A stretch of DNA of 64,000 nucleotides. It comes from Cupriavidus sp. U2 (GTDB lineage Bacteria; Pseudomonadota; Gammaproteobacteria; Burkholderiales; Burkholderiaceae). Every line of letters begins with the position of its first letter. The first letter of the stretch is position 1. Made by a program: the position numbers and the translations under genes. Below the pieces are notes generated by a model. The model did not search any database, was not told the origin of the DNA, and saw only the letters and a list, made by a program, of their open reading frames with translations. This document shows positions 25,428 to 34,928 of this stretch, one piece after another. The stretch is from contig NZ_RCOG02000011.1 of NCBI RefSeq assembly GCF_009663685.2, positions 202,187 through 266,186 of the forward strand. Direction: 5' to 3'.

Positions 25428-25471
25428 GCCGTGGCGGGGCGGATTTGAATGGAAGTGATGGATAACAGGCC

Positions 25472-25702
25472 TCATCGATCAACCGCCGAAGCCCCGGCTT
25501 TCTCACGGCGCAACTGAGCCGCGCGCCATTCCAATGCATCGAGGGCGCCTCTCATATTCGTCAGCACCTGGGCCTCGATCGTGGCATCCCGTCCGTCCCG
25601 GGTCAGCCAGCGGACCAACCTTGTCTGGCTTGCCACATCCTTGCTGAGGTCCTTCAGATATCGCTCGACCGCCGCCAGGTCGCCCAAGTCTTCGCGTCCC
25701 AT
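25472..25702 (-). CDS. hypothetical coiled-coil protein, 76 residues
   Basis: Unrecognised. A charged, all-helical protein: DLAAVERYLKDLSKDVASQ, then a Trp-containing RLVRWLTRDGRDATIEAQV segment and a second helix ALDALEWRAAQLRREKAG. GGAAAGG lies 8 bases before the ATG. It is on the same strand as, and upstream of, the possible 28-residue membrane protein, with which it may be co-transcribed; the porin gene lies upstream on the same strand after a 105-bp gap. Confidence 0.55.
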   Translation of the reverse strand: MGREDLGDLAAVERYLKDLSKDVASQTRLVRWLTRDGRDATIEAQVLTNMRGALDALEWRAAQLRREKAGASAVDR

Positions 25703-25807
25703 ATCGTTGCCCTTTCCCCGGAATCGTAATTTCTACATTAATCGACGGCCGGCGGGATGGAAATCAACGGCGGATTGTCCGGATATCCTCCTATCCGGAC
25801 ATCGATA

Positions 25808-27193
25808 TCAAAATTGTGCATGCACGCGCACACCGTAAAAGCGTGCGGGCCCACGATCGCGGTTGTAGCCCGGGTGCCTGATGTACTGGAAGTCCGGGCT
25901 GACGAAGAGATGCCGCTGCACGGCCAGGCTGTAGAACACCTCGCAAATCTGCTCGGGGCCATAGCGCAGCGCGCCGTCGCCAAGGAAGCCGCCCAGGCCG
26001 CCCTTCGCCAGGTATTCCTGATGCTGCTTCGACAGTCCGTTGACAGCCACCGCGACCCCCAGGCTGTCCATGCCCCGATGCCAACTACCGCCCTTCAGGA
26101 TCGCCCCGACCGAAGCGCTACGCCCCACTTCGGTAAATGCATAGCTTTCGGTCTTGTCATCGGCCCAATCGGCCCTGGCATATAGCCCCAGCGATTCGCC
26201 AACCTTCTGCTCCAGGCTCACGCCTGCCCCCACTTTCGCGTGCTCGCGCCGGACCTGCGCCACATCGGGCGGGCCGCCGCTGCGCGATGCCAGATCGATT
26301 GCGTCCGAAAACGCTCCCATATGCGCGTGATTGCGCCACAGCAGCAGGCGTGCTTTCCCAGCGTTGCCGAGCAAGGTATAGGCGCGCTCCAGTTCCAGCA
26401 TGTCGCCGTAGTGTTCGAAGATCCGGGTGTCCAGTTGCAGCCCGTTTGGCTCCACAGGTTGCAGGAACCGGCCGATGCGCACGGCCCAGTCGCCATCGAT
26501 GTACTCGACCGCCGCGCCCCAGGTATAGCCCCGCGCATCGGCGGGATAGTCGAACGAGGCGTGCGAGGCAAAGGCCGTATTGAGGTACTCGCTGCGCGGA
26601 TCGTGGGCGTACTCGAGGCTGTTGAAGACATCCAGCACCGACAGATTGCCAGCCGTGATGACGACGCGGCGCTTGGCCCGTGAGCCGGCAAGTTGATGAA
26701 ATCCCGATTCCGCCGATTCTGTCTCGCTACCGATTGCGATCTCCTGCCTGAGGAAAAGGCGAGCCCGGTAGATCGTGGGATTGGCGACGGCGGCCTTGGC
26801 CAGCTCCGCGTTGGCCAGGCCGCCCAGCCCCTGCGAATCGGAAAATGCGACACCCTGGATCAGTTCCGGGTCCAGAAAGACAGCGGCGCCATGCCACAGC
26901 CGCAATCCGACGCTCAGCGTTGCCGACCATGAGTAGCCGTGCTCCGCCGACGGCAGCAGGCTCTTGGTGCCCGTGTAGGCGGCCGGGAACGATGGCTTGT
27001 ACTGCCAGACATAAGTGGACTGCCCATGTACTGCTATCGTCTCCTCGGGTTTCGACACCTCGCTGCCGCTCGTCGGCGCCACTTCCTCCAGACTGGCCGT
27101 GGGATCCTCGTTGGCTGCCGCGGCGGGCGCGCCGAATACGAGGCACGCCAGGAGAAGCGCCCAGTGTGCTGCGCGAAGACCGTCATTGAACAT
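25808..27193 (-). CDS. carbohydrate porin, OprB-like
   Basis: 461-residue outer-membrane porin of the group annotated as carbohydrate porin. Signal peptide of about 27 residues ends APAAAA. Mature features: TIAVHGQSTYVWQYKPSFPA, the TGTKSLLP stretch, the DVFNSLEYAHDPRSEYLN loop and the terminal strand RFYGVRVHAQF ending in Phe. It is distinct from the gcd-linked OprB. Substrate unknown; proximity to gcd/oprB suggests a role in sugar or sugar-acid entry, but they are separated by small genes on both strands and are not one operon. Confidence 0.85.
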   Translation of the reverse strand: MFNDGLRAAHWALLLACLVFGAPAAAANEDPTASLEEVAPTSGSEVSKPEETIAVHGQSTYVWQYKPSFPAAYTGTKSLLPSAEHGYSWSATLSVGLRLWHGAAVFLDPELIQGVAFSDSQGLGGLANAELAKAAVANPTIYRARLFLRQEIAIGSETESAESGFHQLAGSRAKRRVVITAGNLSVLDVFNSLEYAHDPRSEYLNTAFASHASFDYPADARGYTWGAAVEYIDGDWAVRIGRFLQPVEPNGLQLDTRIFEHYGDMLELERAYTLLGNAGKARLLLWRNHAHMGAFSDAIDLASRSGGPPDVAQVRREHAKVGAGVSLEQKVGESLGLYARADWADDKTESYAFTEVGRSASVGAILKGGSWHRGMDSLGVAVAVNGLSKQHQEYLAKGGLGGFLGDGALRYGPEQICEVFYSLAVQRHLFVSPDFQYIRHPGYNRDRGPARFYGVRVHAQF

Positions 27194-27389
27194 GGCCGCA
27201 ATGTCCTCGCGCCTCCATTGATCAGGAGATCAATCTAGCATTGCGCTCGGCGCCCCGATGTCAGACAGGCATCAGATTGGTTTGCGGATTTGGCTGACAT
27301 GCCCGCAACCCGCCCCAGACGACTTGCTCCCTGAAGTTGGCCGTCCATCCATACCTTGGCGGGCGTTTTTTTGGCCCGATGCCGGCCAG

Positions 27390-28346
27390 TCAGCCTGCCG
27401 TGCCGGGCTCGCGCTCCGACAGCGACTCCAGCAGCTCGGCTGACGGCACAAAGAACAGGCCGCCCGTCACCGCCTGGCTGAAATCGAGCAGCCTGTCATA
27501 GTTGCCGGGCGGCTTGCCGACAACCATGTTTTCGAGCATCTGCTCGATAGGAGCCGGCGAGCGGGCGTAGCCAATGAAGTACGTACCGAATTCGCCCTTG
27601 CCGGGCTGGCCGAACGGCATGTTGTCGCGCAGGATCTTGATCTCCTCGCCGTTTTCCTCGAGCGTCGTCAGCGTGCTGTGCGAGCAAGACGGCTTGACCG
27701 CATCATCGAGCTCGATGTCGTCGAGCTTGGTCCGCCCGATGATGCGCTCCTGGGCCTCCACCGTCAGGTCGTTCCAGGCATCCATGTTGTGCAGGTACTT
27801 CTGTACGAGCACATAGCTGCCGCCCGCGAACGCCGCGTCCTCGTCGCCGATGATCGTGAAACGGGCCTTGTCGTCGCCCTCGGGGTTCTCCGTGCCATCG
27901 ACAAAACCCACCATGCTGCGCATGTCGAAGTACCGGAATCCCTGCACTTCGTCGACCACGGTCACCGCGTCGCCCAGGCGCCGCATCAGCTGCATGGCCA
28001 GCTCGAAGCACAGATCCATCTGGTCGGCGCGGATATGCAGGAGCAGGTCGCCCGGCGTGGCCGGGGCACGGCGGTTGCCGGCCTCGAACTCGCGAAACGG
28101 ATGCAGCGAAGCCGGGCGGGGATTGCCGAAAAGCCGGCTCCAGGCATCCGATGCAAAGCCGCAAACGCAAGACAGGTTGCCCGCCGGCACACGCTTGCCT
28201 ACCGAGCGCACCAGCGCGGCGATGTCGCCGCAGATCGACCTGACCGTGTCGGCGTGCGCGGCGCCCTCCGAAATGGTGGCGACGATAAAGATCGCGCTGC
28301 GGGTGATGGGGCTGTAGACAGCCTGCGGAATGGGGGTGTTATTCAT
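27390..28346 (-). CDS. Dyp-type peroxidase
   Basis: 318-residue heme peroxidase of the dye-decolorising family (B-type, YfeX-like length). The family signature GFVDGTENPEG (about residue 152) carries the catalytic Asp; a heme-ligand-type His is in KPSCSHSTLTT (about 222) and the distal Arg in GTYFIGYARSP (about 260). No Tat or Sec signal is present, so it is cytoplasmic or encapsulated; no encapsulin gene is adjacent. ATG 28346 with GGAAG upstream fits the family; the open frame runs 92 codons further without family sequence. Confidence 0.92.
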   Translation of the reverse strand: MNNTPIPQAVYSPITRSAIFIVATISEGAAHADTVRSICGDIAALVRSVGKRVPAGNLSCVCGFASDAWSRLFGNPRPASLHPFREFEAGNRRAPATPGDLLLHIRADQMDLCFELAMQLMRRLGDAVTVVDEVQGFRYFDMRSMVGFVDGTENPEGDDKARFTIIGDEDAAFAGGSYVLVQKYLHNMDAWNDLTVEAQERIIGRTKLDDIELDDAVKPSCSHSTLTTLEENGEEIKILRDNMPFGQPGKGEFGTYFIGYARSPAPIEQMLENMVVGKPPGNYDRLLDFSQAVTGGLFFVPSAELLESLSEREPGTAG

Positions 28347-28618
28347 GTTCTTCCAGTCGCTTGACGGTGGTGGGCCCAATGAGTGGTCCGGTGGCTCGCC
28401 GCATCGCCGCCCATGTGACCGATCCCATGGCGCGGCAAAACGGGACGCCGGCCCCGCGATGATAGGCGCCGCCCGCCCTGCGCACAATATCGCCATGGCC
28501 GCACGTCGGCGGCACCGGGGCGACAACCGCAACGCCTCGGGCAGCTGCGTGCTGTTCGGCGACAAGGAAGTGGCGGCCAAGGGCTGCTGCCCGGCGCCTG
28601 GGGAACAAGGCTGATTCT

Positions 28619-29062
28619 TCACCCAAGCGGCGCGTCAGCCGGCACGTACCGCAGCGTACCGGCCTGCCGCGCCGGGCCGCCGGTATCGTTCGGATGATTG
28701 ACGCCATCCATGACCGGCACCTCGGCAAAATCGAACGGGCTGACGCCGTCGATGCAAGCCACGTTGACGCCGTACAGATTCGGATTCGAACGCCGCTGCA
28801 GATGCGTATGGATGCCGCAGCGCGAACAGAAGAAGTGCTGGGCCGATCCGGTGTTGAAGCGGTAGCTGCTCAGTAGCGCCTCGCCGCGCAGAAACCGGAT
28901 GCCACCGATTTCCGCCGCGACGACGACAGCGCCTCGCATCCTGCAGTAGGAACAGTTGCAGCGGCGCACCGCGTCGAGGCCGTTGCTGAGTGTCGCCTCG
29001 AAGCGCACCGCCCCGCAGTGGCATTGACCCGTCCACCGATCCTGATTCATGTCGCTCGTCAT
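28619..29062 (-). CDS. GFA-family (Mss4-fold) zinc protein
   Basis: 147-residue protein of the GFA family, named after the glutathione-dependent formaldehyde-activating enzyme. The zinc-binding Cys pairs are clear: GQCHCGAVRF (about residue 14), CNCSYCRMRG (about 35) and FFCSRCGIHTH (about 78). Most members have no known activity. The start at 29062 has a GGAGAG rather far upstream; an in-frame ATG 12 bases later is possible. It lies 21 bases after the EamA gene on the same strand, so the two may form one transcript. Confidence 0.9.
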   Translation of the reverse strand: MTSDMNQDRWTGQCHCGAVRFEATLSNGLDAVRRCNCSYCRMRGAVVVAAEIGGIRFLRGEALLSSYRFNTGSAQHFFCSRCGIHTHLQRRSNPNLYGVNVACIDGVSPFDFAEVPVMDGVNHPNDTGGPARQAGTLRYVPADAPLG

Positions 29063-29083
29063 GCTGCCAATCTCTCCGCTTGT

Positions 29084-29926
29084 TCAAAGTCCCAGGCAAA
29101 CCGTGCCGGCCGTGACGACCAGGCAGGCAAGCCAGCGTGCGCGGCTGACGGTTTCGCCCAGGAACACCCGTCCGATCAGCACCGCGAACACCACGCTGGT
29201 TTCTCGCAACGCCGACACCGCACCCATCGCACCCGACTGCAGCACCCAGATCACGATCCCATACGCGGCCAGCGACACCAGTCCGCCCGCCAGCGATACG
29301 CCGACCGACAGCGGGTCGGTGCGGACCGGCGTCAAGAGCGCCCCGGCGCCACGCATCGCAACGAACAGCACCGGCATCAGCCAGTAGAACAGGAACATCC
29401 ACGCGGTGTAGGAAAGTGCCTGGCCGCCGGAAAGCCTGACGCCGATGCCGTCGATGACCGTATAGAGCGCAATCGTCGCGCCGGTCGCCAGCGCTGCCAG
29501 CGCACCCGCGCGCGACACACGGCGGCCCTGCAACGCGATAGCGATGATGCCGCCCGATATCATCGCCACCCCCAGCACGTGCAGCGGCGCGATGGCCTCC
29601 TGCGCGAACCATGCCGCCCCGAGCGTCACCAGCAGCGGCGACGAACCGCGCGCAACCGGATAGGCCAGCGCGAGGTCGTTGCGGCGATACGACCGCACAA
29701 GGCTCATGTTGTAGACGATATGCACGAGCCCCGATGCCACCACGTACGGCCACGCGGCGGGGGTGGGCAAGGGGCTAGCCAGGACGATGACCGTGGCCAC
29801 CGCCGCGATGGCGATGCTCATCCACGTCATGGACAGGAAGCGATCCCGATTGCCATGCAGCATCGCGTTCCAGCTTGCGTGAAGCAAGGCGGCCAATAGC
29901 ACGACGCCACCGGTCAGACCGAACAT
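29084..29926 (-). CDS. EamA-family (DMT) exporter
   Basis: 280-residue inner-membrane transporter of the drug/metabolite superfamily with ten predicted helices in two EamA repeats (about residues 1-140 and 145-280). Typical pieces are NMSLVRSYRRNDLALAYPVA (about 75) and the second-repeat RETSVVFAVLIGRVFLGE (about 240). Substrates of such carriers are often amino acids or metabolites. Divergent from a LysR gene 141 bases away, the usual pairing for regulated exporters. Confidence 0.88.
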   Translation of the reverse strand: MFGLTGGVVLLAALLHASWNAMLHGNRDRFLSMTWMSIAIAAVATVIVLASPLPTPAAWPYVVASGLVHIVYNMSLVRSYRRNDLALAYPVARGSSPLLVTLGAAWFAQEAIAPLHVLGVAMISGGIIAIALQGRRVSRAGALAALATGATIALYTVIDGIGVRLSGGQALSYTAWMFLFYWLMPVLFVAMRGAGALLTPVRTDPLSVGVSLAGGLVSLAAYGIVIWVLQSGAMGAVSALRETSVVFAVLIGRVFLGETVSRARWLACLVVTAGTVCLGL

Positions 29927-30067
29927 AGGGTTGGCGAATGAAAGTGGGCGGGGAACACGTCAAAACGCGTCACGAAGATGGAGAACTACCGCGAAGCAGG
30001 ATACCTATCTTGTAAGCGCCGGACAATCGAGATAAATTGGCCTATCACGTTAGAATCTCTATCTCCA

Positions 30068-30973
30068 ATGAAACGCGTCTTGCCTCCGCTGAATGCCTTG
30101 CGGGCCTTCGAGGCCGCTGGCCGGCTCGGCAGCATCAAGGACGCCGCCGCCGAACTGCATGTGACGCACGGCGCGGTCAGCCAGCAGGTGCGCCTGCTCG
30201 AAGAATGGCTCGGCGCCCCGTTGTTCGAACGGCATCACCGCCGCGTGGCACTGACGCCCGCGGCCAAGGCCTATCTGGACAAGGTCGGCCCCCTGTTCGA
30301 GCAACTCTCGCTGGCCACGGCCCGGTATGGCGTGACCGATACAGTCGCTCGCACCTTGTCCGTGAACGCATCCGCCACCTTCACCTTGCGCTGGCTGGTG
30401 CCCAGGCTGGCAGCGTTTCGCGCGGCGCATCCCGACGTGGAGGTCAGCGTGGAGACCTCCAACGCGCCGCTGGAGAGCCTCGGAGACGGGTATGACGTGA
30501 TCATCCGGGGCGGTCCGGACACGTTCTACGGCTATGCGACCCGCTCTTTCCTGCACGAGGAACGGGCGCCGGTCTGCAGCCGGGCGCTGCTGCAGCGCCT
30601 GCCGCTCCAGTCGCCAGGCGACTTGCGCCAACACACGTTGCTGCATACGTCGAGCCTGCCCCGTCTCTGGCCAGACTGGCTGACCAGCGTGCAGATGCCG
30701 ACGCTGATCCCGGCCGCCACCTTGAACTTCGACCACTTCTATCTGACCTTGCAGGCCGCGATCGACGGTATCGGCATCGCGATAGGGCCAATCGCGCTGG
30801 TGGCCGACGATCTGGCCACCGGGCGGCTGGTCGAGCCGTTCGCCACGCCGCGCCTGCCATCCCGCAGCTATTGCACCTACGTGCCGGACCACAAGTCTGG
30901 CGATGAACTGGTCGGGCAATTCTGCGCATGGCTGGAGCGCGAGGGCATGGCACCCCAAGGCGCCGCCCGTTAG
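30068..30973 (+). CDS. LysR-family regulator, GcvA-like
   Basis: 301-residue LysR regulator. It opens MKRVLPPLNALRAFEAAGRL and continues with AAAELHVTHGAVSQQVRLLE, the pattern of the GcvA/AmpR group. The effector domain fills the rest. The ATG at 30068 gives the family start; an upstream in-frame ATG at 29978 adds 30 unlikely residues. A GATA-N8-TATC dyad at 30031-30046, in the gap to the divergent EamA exporter gene, is a plausible binding site, so the exporter is the likely target. Confidence 0.92.
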   Translation: MKRVLPPLNALRAFEAAGRLGSIKDAAAELHVTHGAVSQQVRLLEEWLGAPLFERHHRRVALTPAAKAYLDKVGPLFEQLSLATARYGVTDTVARTLSVNASATFTLRWLVPRLAAFRAAHPDVEVSVETSNAPLESLGDGYDVIIRGGPDTFYGYATRSFLHEERAPVCSRALLQRLPLQSPGDLRQHTLLHTSSLPRLWPDWLTSVQMPTLIPAATLNFDHFYLTLQAAIDGIGIAIGPIALVADDLATGRLVEPFATPRLPSRSYCTYVPDHKSGDELVGQFCAWLEREGMAPQGAAR

Positions 30974-31105
30974 CCCGCCGCCGCCCCGTTTCGGCCCTTC
31001 CACGATTTTTTTGGAGATTTTTGCGAAAAGGCGGTCTGTTCCGGATTCTCGCGTGACATAGCAAGTAAGACCTTCTTTGCTGATGTTCCGCAGTCCGTTC
31101 TCCGT

Positions 31106-33580
31106 ATGCCTTCTGACCGCCACGCCTTTCGTCCCGCTGTTCGCCACGCCCTGCGTCCCTCCACACTGATTCCGCGTACCCTGCTTGCCGCAGCCCTCCA
31201 CGCTGCAGGACTGGCCGTTGTTGCCCCCGCCTCTGCGCAGGGCGCCCCCGCGCAAGCGGCCGCCGTCCACGCCTACGACATCCCCGCCGGCCCCTTGCAA
31301 GGCGCGCTGAACCGCTTCGGACGCGAGGCCGGCATCCTGCTGGCGTTCACGCCCGAGCAGACGGCCAACCTGACCACCAGCGGCCTGCGCGGCCAGTACA
31401 CGGTGCAGGCCGGGCTGGACCATCTCCTGGAAGGCGCCGGCCTGGGAGTGGCCCGGGATAACGGGAGCTATCTTCTTGTACGGCGGGAATCGGTGTCCGC
31501 GGCCGCGTACGACGTGGCCGGGACTACCCTGCCCAAGGTGACCGTCAGCGCCACGGGCCCGGCCGACAGCTATCGTCCGCAGCCCAGCCCGTCCACGCTG
31601 CGGTCCGACCTGCCGCTCCAGGACACGCCGCAGGTCGTCAACATCGTGCCGGCCCAGGTGCTGCGGGACCAGCGGCCCCGCAATCTCGACGATGCCCTGG
31701 GCAACGTCAGCGGCATCACACAGGGCAACACGCTCGCCGGCACGCAGGACACCATCATGAAGCGCGGCTTCGGCGGCAACCGCGACGGCTCGGTCATGCA
31801 TAACGGCATGCCGCTGGTGCAGGGTCGCGGTTTCAACGCGGCTGCCGAAAGCGTGGAAGTGGTCAAGGGGCCGGCGTCGCTGCTGTACGGCATCATGGAC
31901 CCGGGCGGCGTCATCAACATCGTCAGCAAGGTGCCGGAACGCCAGCGCCATACGGAGATTTCGCTGCGCGGCTCCACGTACGGGCACGGCAAGAACGGCG
32001 CTGGCGGCACCCTCGACACCACCGGCGCCGTTGGCGACACGCCGCTGGCCTACCGGCTCGTGGCGGACTACGCCGACGAGCAGTACTGGCGCAATTTCGG
32101 GGTCCACCGCGAAACGCTGATCGCGCCATCGGTGGCGTGGTACGGCAAGGACACGCAGGCCGTGCTGTCGTACGAGTACCGCAAATTCCTGTATCCGTTC
32201 GATCGCGGCACGGCGCTGGACCCGCGCACCAACGAACCGTTGCCCATTCCGAGCCGCCGGCGGCTCGACGAGTCGTTCAACGAGATGGGCGGCGAATCGC
32301 ATCTGGCGCAGCTATCGGTGGACCACCAGTTCAATGCCGACTGGAAAGGTCACTTCGGCTACAGCTACAACCGCGAGACGTACGATGCGGGCCAGTTGCG
32401 CGTGACCGGCGTGAACACCACCAACGGCACACTGAGCCGCAACAACGACGCCACGCATGGTGCGTTGAGCACGGACAGCTACGGCATTGCCTACGTCGAC
32501 GGCAACTTCCGGCTCGGCGGCATGCGCCACAACGTGCAGCTGGGGATGGACCACGAGTACCGGCTCATCTATCGCAGGGACCTGCTGCGCCAGGCCACCA
32601 AATACACGTTCAGCTACCTGAATCCGGTCTACGGGCGGGAAAGCCCGTCCACCACGGTCTCGGCCAGCGACAGCGACCAGACCGATTCGCTGCACAACAC
32701 GTCGGTCTTCCTGCAGGACAGCCTGTACCTGACCGACAAGTGGATCGTGGTCGGCGGCGTGCGCTTCATGACGTGGAGCCAGATGGCGGGGCGCGGCCGC
32801 CCCTTCACGGCCAACACCGACATCTCGGGCAACAAGTGGCTGCCGCGCGCCGGCATCGTCTACAAGGCCACGCCGGCGGTATCGGTCTACGCGAGCTATA
32901 CGGAATCGCTCAAGCCGACCTCCACCATCGCGCCGCTGAGTTCGGGCGTGGTCATCGACTCGTCGGTGGCGCCCGAAGAGGCCAGGTCGTGGGAACTGGG
33001 CACCAAGGTGGACCTGGCTGGCGGCCTGACCGGCACGTTCGCGCTGTTCAACATCGACAAGAAAAACGTACTGGTATCCCAGTACAACGACGTCACCAAG
33101 CTGACGGACTGGCGCACGTCGGGCAAGGCCCGCTCGCGCGGCGCCGAGCTGGACGTTTCGGGGCAGATCGGCACCCGCTGGAACGTCATCGCCAGCTATG
33201 CCTATATCGACGCCAAGACCACCGAAGACCCGTTGTACGCCGGCAACCGGCTCTGGAACGTGGCCCAGCACACCGCATCGCTATCCGCCGTCTACGACTT
33301 CGGGCAGATCTTCGGCGGCGACCGCCTGCGGCTGGGCGGCATGGTCCACTACGTGGGTAACCGGCCCGGCGATTCGGCCAACAGCTTTTCGCTGCCGGCC
33401 TACACGCTGTTCGACGCGTTTGCCACCTACGAGACGCGCATCAGCGGCCAGAAGGTGCGGTTCCAGCTGAACGCGAAGAACCTGTTCAACCGCGTGTACT
33501 ACCCGTCGAGCGCCAACCGCTACTTTGTGGCGGTGGGCGACGCCCGCCAGGTTTCCCTGATCACCACCTTCGCGTTCTGA
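31106..33580 (+). CDS. TonB-dependent siderophore receptor with STN signalling domain
   Basis: 824-residue outer-membrane receptor. After a signal peptide ending VAPASAQG comes a secretin/TonB short N-terminal (STN) domain, about residues 50-115 (AYDIPAGPLQGALNRFGREAG), used by FecA/FpvA-type receptors to signal through an anti-sigma factor. The plug (DTPQVVNIVPAQVLRDQRPR, then GPASLLYGIMDPGGVINIV) and 22-strand barrel follow, ending in Phe. No sigma factor or anti-sigma gene is adjacent. No clear Fur box or ribosome-binding site precedes the ATG; a bulged hairpin at 31056-31085 lies in the leader. Confidence 0.92.
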   Translation: MPSDRHAFRPAVRHALRPSTLIPRTLLAAALHAAGLAVVAPASAQGAPAQAAAVHAYDIPAGPLQGALNRFGREAGILLAFTPEQTANLTTSGLRGQYTVQAGLDHLLEGAGLGVARDNGSYLLVRRESVSAAAYDVAGTTLPKVTVSATGPADSYRPQPSPSTLRSDLPLQDTPQVVNIVPAQVLRDQRPRNLDDALGNVSGITQGNTLAGTQDTIMKRGFGGNRDGSVMHNGMPLVQGRGFNAAAESVEVVKGPASLLYGIMDPGGVINIVSKVPERQRHTEISLRGSTYGHGKNGAGGTLDTTGAVGDTPLAYRLVADYADEQYWRNFGVHRETLIAPSVAWYGKDTQAVLSYEYRKFLYPFDRGTALDPRTNEPLPIPSRRRLDESFNEMGGESHLAQLSVDHQFNADWKGHFGYSYNRETYDAGQLRVTGVNTTNGTLSRNNDATHGALSTDSYGIAYVDGNFRLGGMRHNVQLGMDHEYRLIYRRDLLRQATKYTFSYLNPVYGRESPSTTVSASDSDQTDSLHNTSVFLQDSLYLTDKWIVVGGVRFMTWSQMAGRGRPFTANTDISGNKWLPRAGIVYKATPAVSVYASYTESLKPTSTIAPLSSGVVIDSSVAPEEARSWELGTKVDLAGGLTGTFALFNIDKKNVLVSQYNDVTKLTDWRTSGKARSRGAELDVSGQIGTRWNVIASYAYIDAKTTEDPLYAGNRLWNVAQHTASLSAVYDFGQIFGGDRLRLGGMVHYVGNRPGDSANSFSLPAYTLFDAFATYETRISGQKVRFQLNAKNLFNRVYYPSSANRYFVAVGDARQVSLITTFAF

Positions 33581-33582
33581 CC

Positions 33583-34302
33583 ATGCATGAATCGCCGAAA
33601 ACAAGCCGATGGGTGCGCACGGCACTCGCCGCGTTCGGCACGGCCTGCGCCCTCTGGGCAGCACCCGCTTCCGCCGCCGATCGCACCATCGCGCTCGTGA
33701 CGCAGGTATCGAGCCCCAGCGCCGCGACAGACCGGATGGTAAAGACCCATCTCGAATCGCGCGGCTATCGCGTCACGATCCATGACCAGGGTGTGGCGCC
33801 CGACGTGGTCGCCAATGCCGATTGCGTGATCCTGTCGTCCACGGTCTCGGCCAAGTCGATGCAAGCCGGATGGCGGCAACTGCGTACCCCGCTGGTGACG
33901 TGGGAGAACGACTATGTCGACGACCTGGCCATGACCGGCAAGCGGCACGACACCGACTTTGGCGAAGCACCGCGCGAACGCTATGTCTGGCTCGTCAACG
34001 CACCGCATCCGGCTGCCGCCGGACTGCCGGCGGGCGTGGTCAACGTGTACCGGAAGCAGGCCCCCATGAGCTGGGGCAAGCCGGGCCTGGGCGCCAGCAC
34101 CATCGCCACGCTCTATGGCCAGCCCGACAAGGCTGCCGTCTTCACCTACGAGAAAGGCGCGACGATGGATTACGAGGCCATCGCCCCGGCGCGGCGCGCC
34201 ATGTTCTTCCTGGACAACGAGACGTTCCCCAATCTGTCTGCCGAAGGGCTGCGCCTGTTCGATGCCGTCGTCGACTGGGCGGCAGAGCCCGGGCGCCGGT
34301 AG
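33583..34302 (+). CDS. exported protein of unknown function, coupled to the TonB receptor
   Basis: 239 residues with a signal peptide ending AAPASA. The mature part resembles a Rossmann or class-I-glutaminase-like alpha/beta fold: a first strand RTIALVTQVSSPSAATDRMV, a helix, then VANADCVILSSTV and TPLVTWENDYVDDL. I do not recognise a specific family. The ATG is 2 bases after the receptor stop, so it is almost surely translated with it and works in the periplasm, perhaps on the ligand. The LESRGYRVTI segment is like those in ThuA-type proteins. Confidence 0.75.
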   Translation: MHESPKTSRWVRTALAAFGTACALWAAPASAADRTIALVTQVSSPSAATDRMVKTHLESRGYRVTIHDQGVAPDVVANADCVILSSTVSAKSMQAGWRQLRTPLVTWENDYVDDLAMTGKRHDTDFGEAPRERYVWLVNAPHPAAAGLPAGVVNVYRKQAPMSWGKPGLGASTIATLYGQPDKAAVFTYEKGATMDYEAIAPARRAMFFLDNETFPNLSAEGLRLFDAVVDWAAEPGRR

Positions 34303-34307
34303 CGCAA

Positions 34308-34877
34308 TTACCCAAGCCAGGTCAACGCTTCTTCCAGCGACAGCACGGCGGTGCGCGACGCGAACGCCGTGTCAAACAGGTGATCGTGGACGACCGGGTC
34401 CGGGTCGTAGCAGCAATCCTTGACCGTCAGCAGCCGGTAGTCCGCGTCGCTGGCGTACGCAACGGACGACAGCATCACGCCGGTCGAGGCAATCCCCACC
34501 ATGACCAGCGTATTGACGCCCTGGGCCGACAGCCGCACCTGCAGGTCGGTGCCGAAGAACACGCTGGCCCGATGCGCGACGATGATGGGTTCGTCGGGCT
34601 GGCGGCCAAGTTCCGGCGATATCCGGTCCTCGACGAACAGGCCCAGTTGCCGGATGCCCTGCCCGTTCCGGTTCAGCGGACTGATCTCCGGATAACCGGG
34701 CGCGAAGTGGATCTTCGCAAAATAGACGCTGACGCCCCGCGCCCGGGCCGCGTCGCAAAGCCGCCGCGTATTGGCCAGCAAGGTGGGCGCGACGTCCGGA
34801 AACAGGTTCAGGATGTCTGTCTGGTAGTGCATGACCACCAGCGCCGTCTGCGCTGGCACACAGGTCGGCATCGGCAT
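34308..34877 (-). CDS. isochorismatase-fold protein without the catalytic cysteine
   Basis: 189-residue isochorismatase-fold protein. The fold is clear from ALVVMHYQTDILNLFPD (Asp replaced by His/Tyr-Gln context) and the TLVMVGIASTGVMLSSVAYA segment. At the position where cysteine hydrolases have Cys (as in TEVCV of the 5.0-kb gene) this protein has Val, so it cannot be a thiol hydrolase; isochorismatases proper also lack the Cys. The start at 34877 has GGAG 6-7 bases upstream; the 17 earlier in-frame codons are unlikely. It follows the VOC gene by 51 bases on the same strand. Confidence 0.85.
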   Translation of the reverse strand: MPMPTCVPAQTALVVMHYQTDILNLFPDVAPTLLANTRRLCDAARARGVSVYFAKIHFAPGYPEISPLNRNGQGIRQLGLFVEDRISPELGRQPDEPIIVAHRASVFFGTDLQVRLSAQGVNTLVMVGIASTGVMLSSVAYASDADYRLLTVKDCCYDPDPVVHDHLFDTAFASRTAVLSLEEALTWLG

Positions 34878-34928
34878 GCTCGCTCCGGGTTCCAGGATGT
34901 TCTGAGGTCTATTCGTCACCGGCGGCAA

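Noticed and set aside
31056..31085. Hairpin before the TonB receptor as a Fur box
   Set aside because: The arms (ACATAGCAAG and its imperfect complement) do not match the Fur consensus; left as an unexplained leader hairpin.
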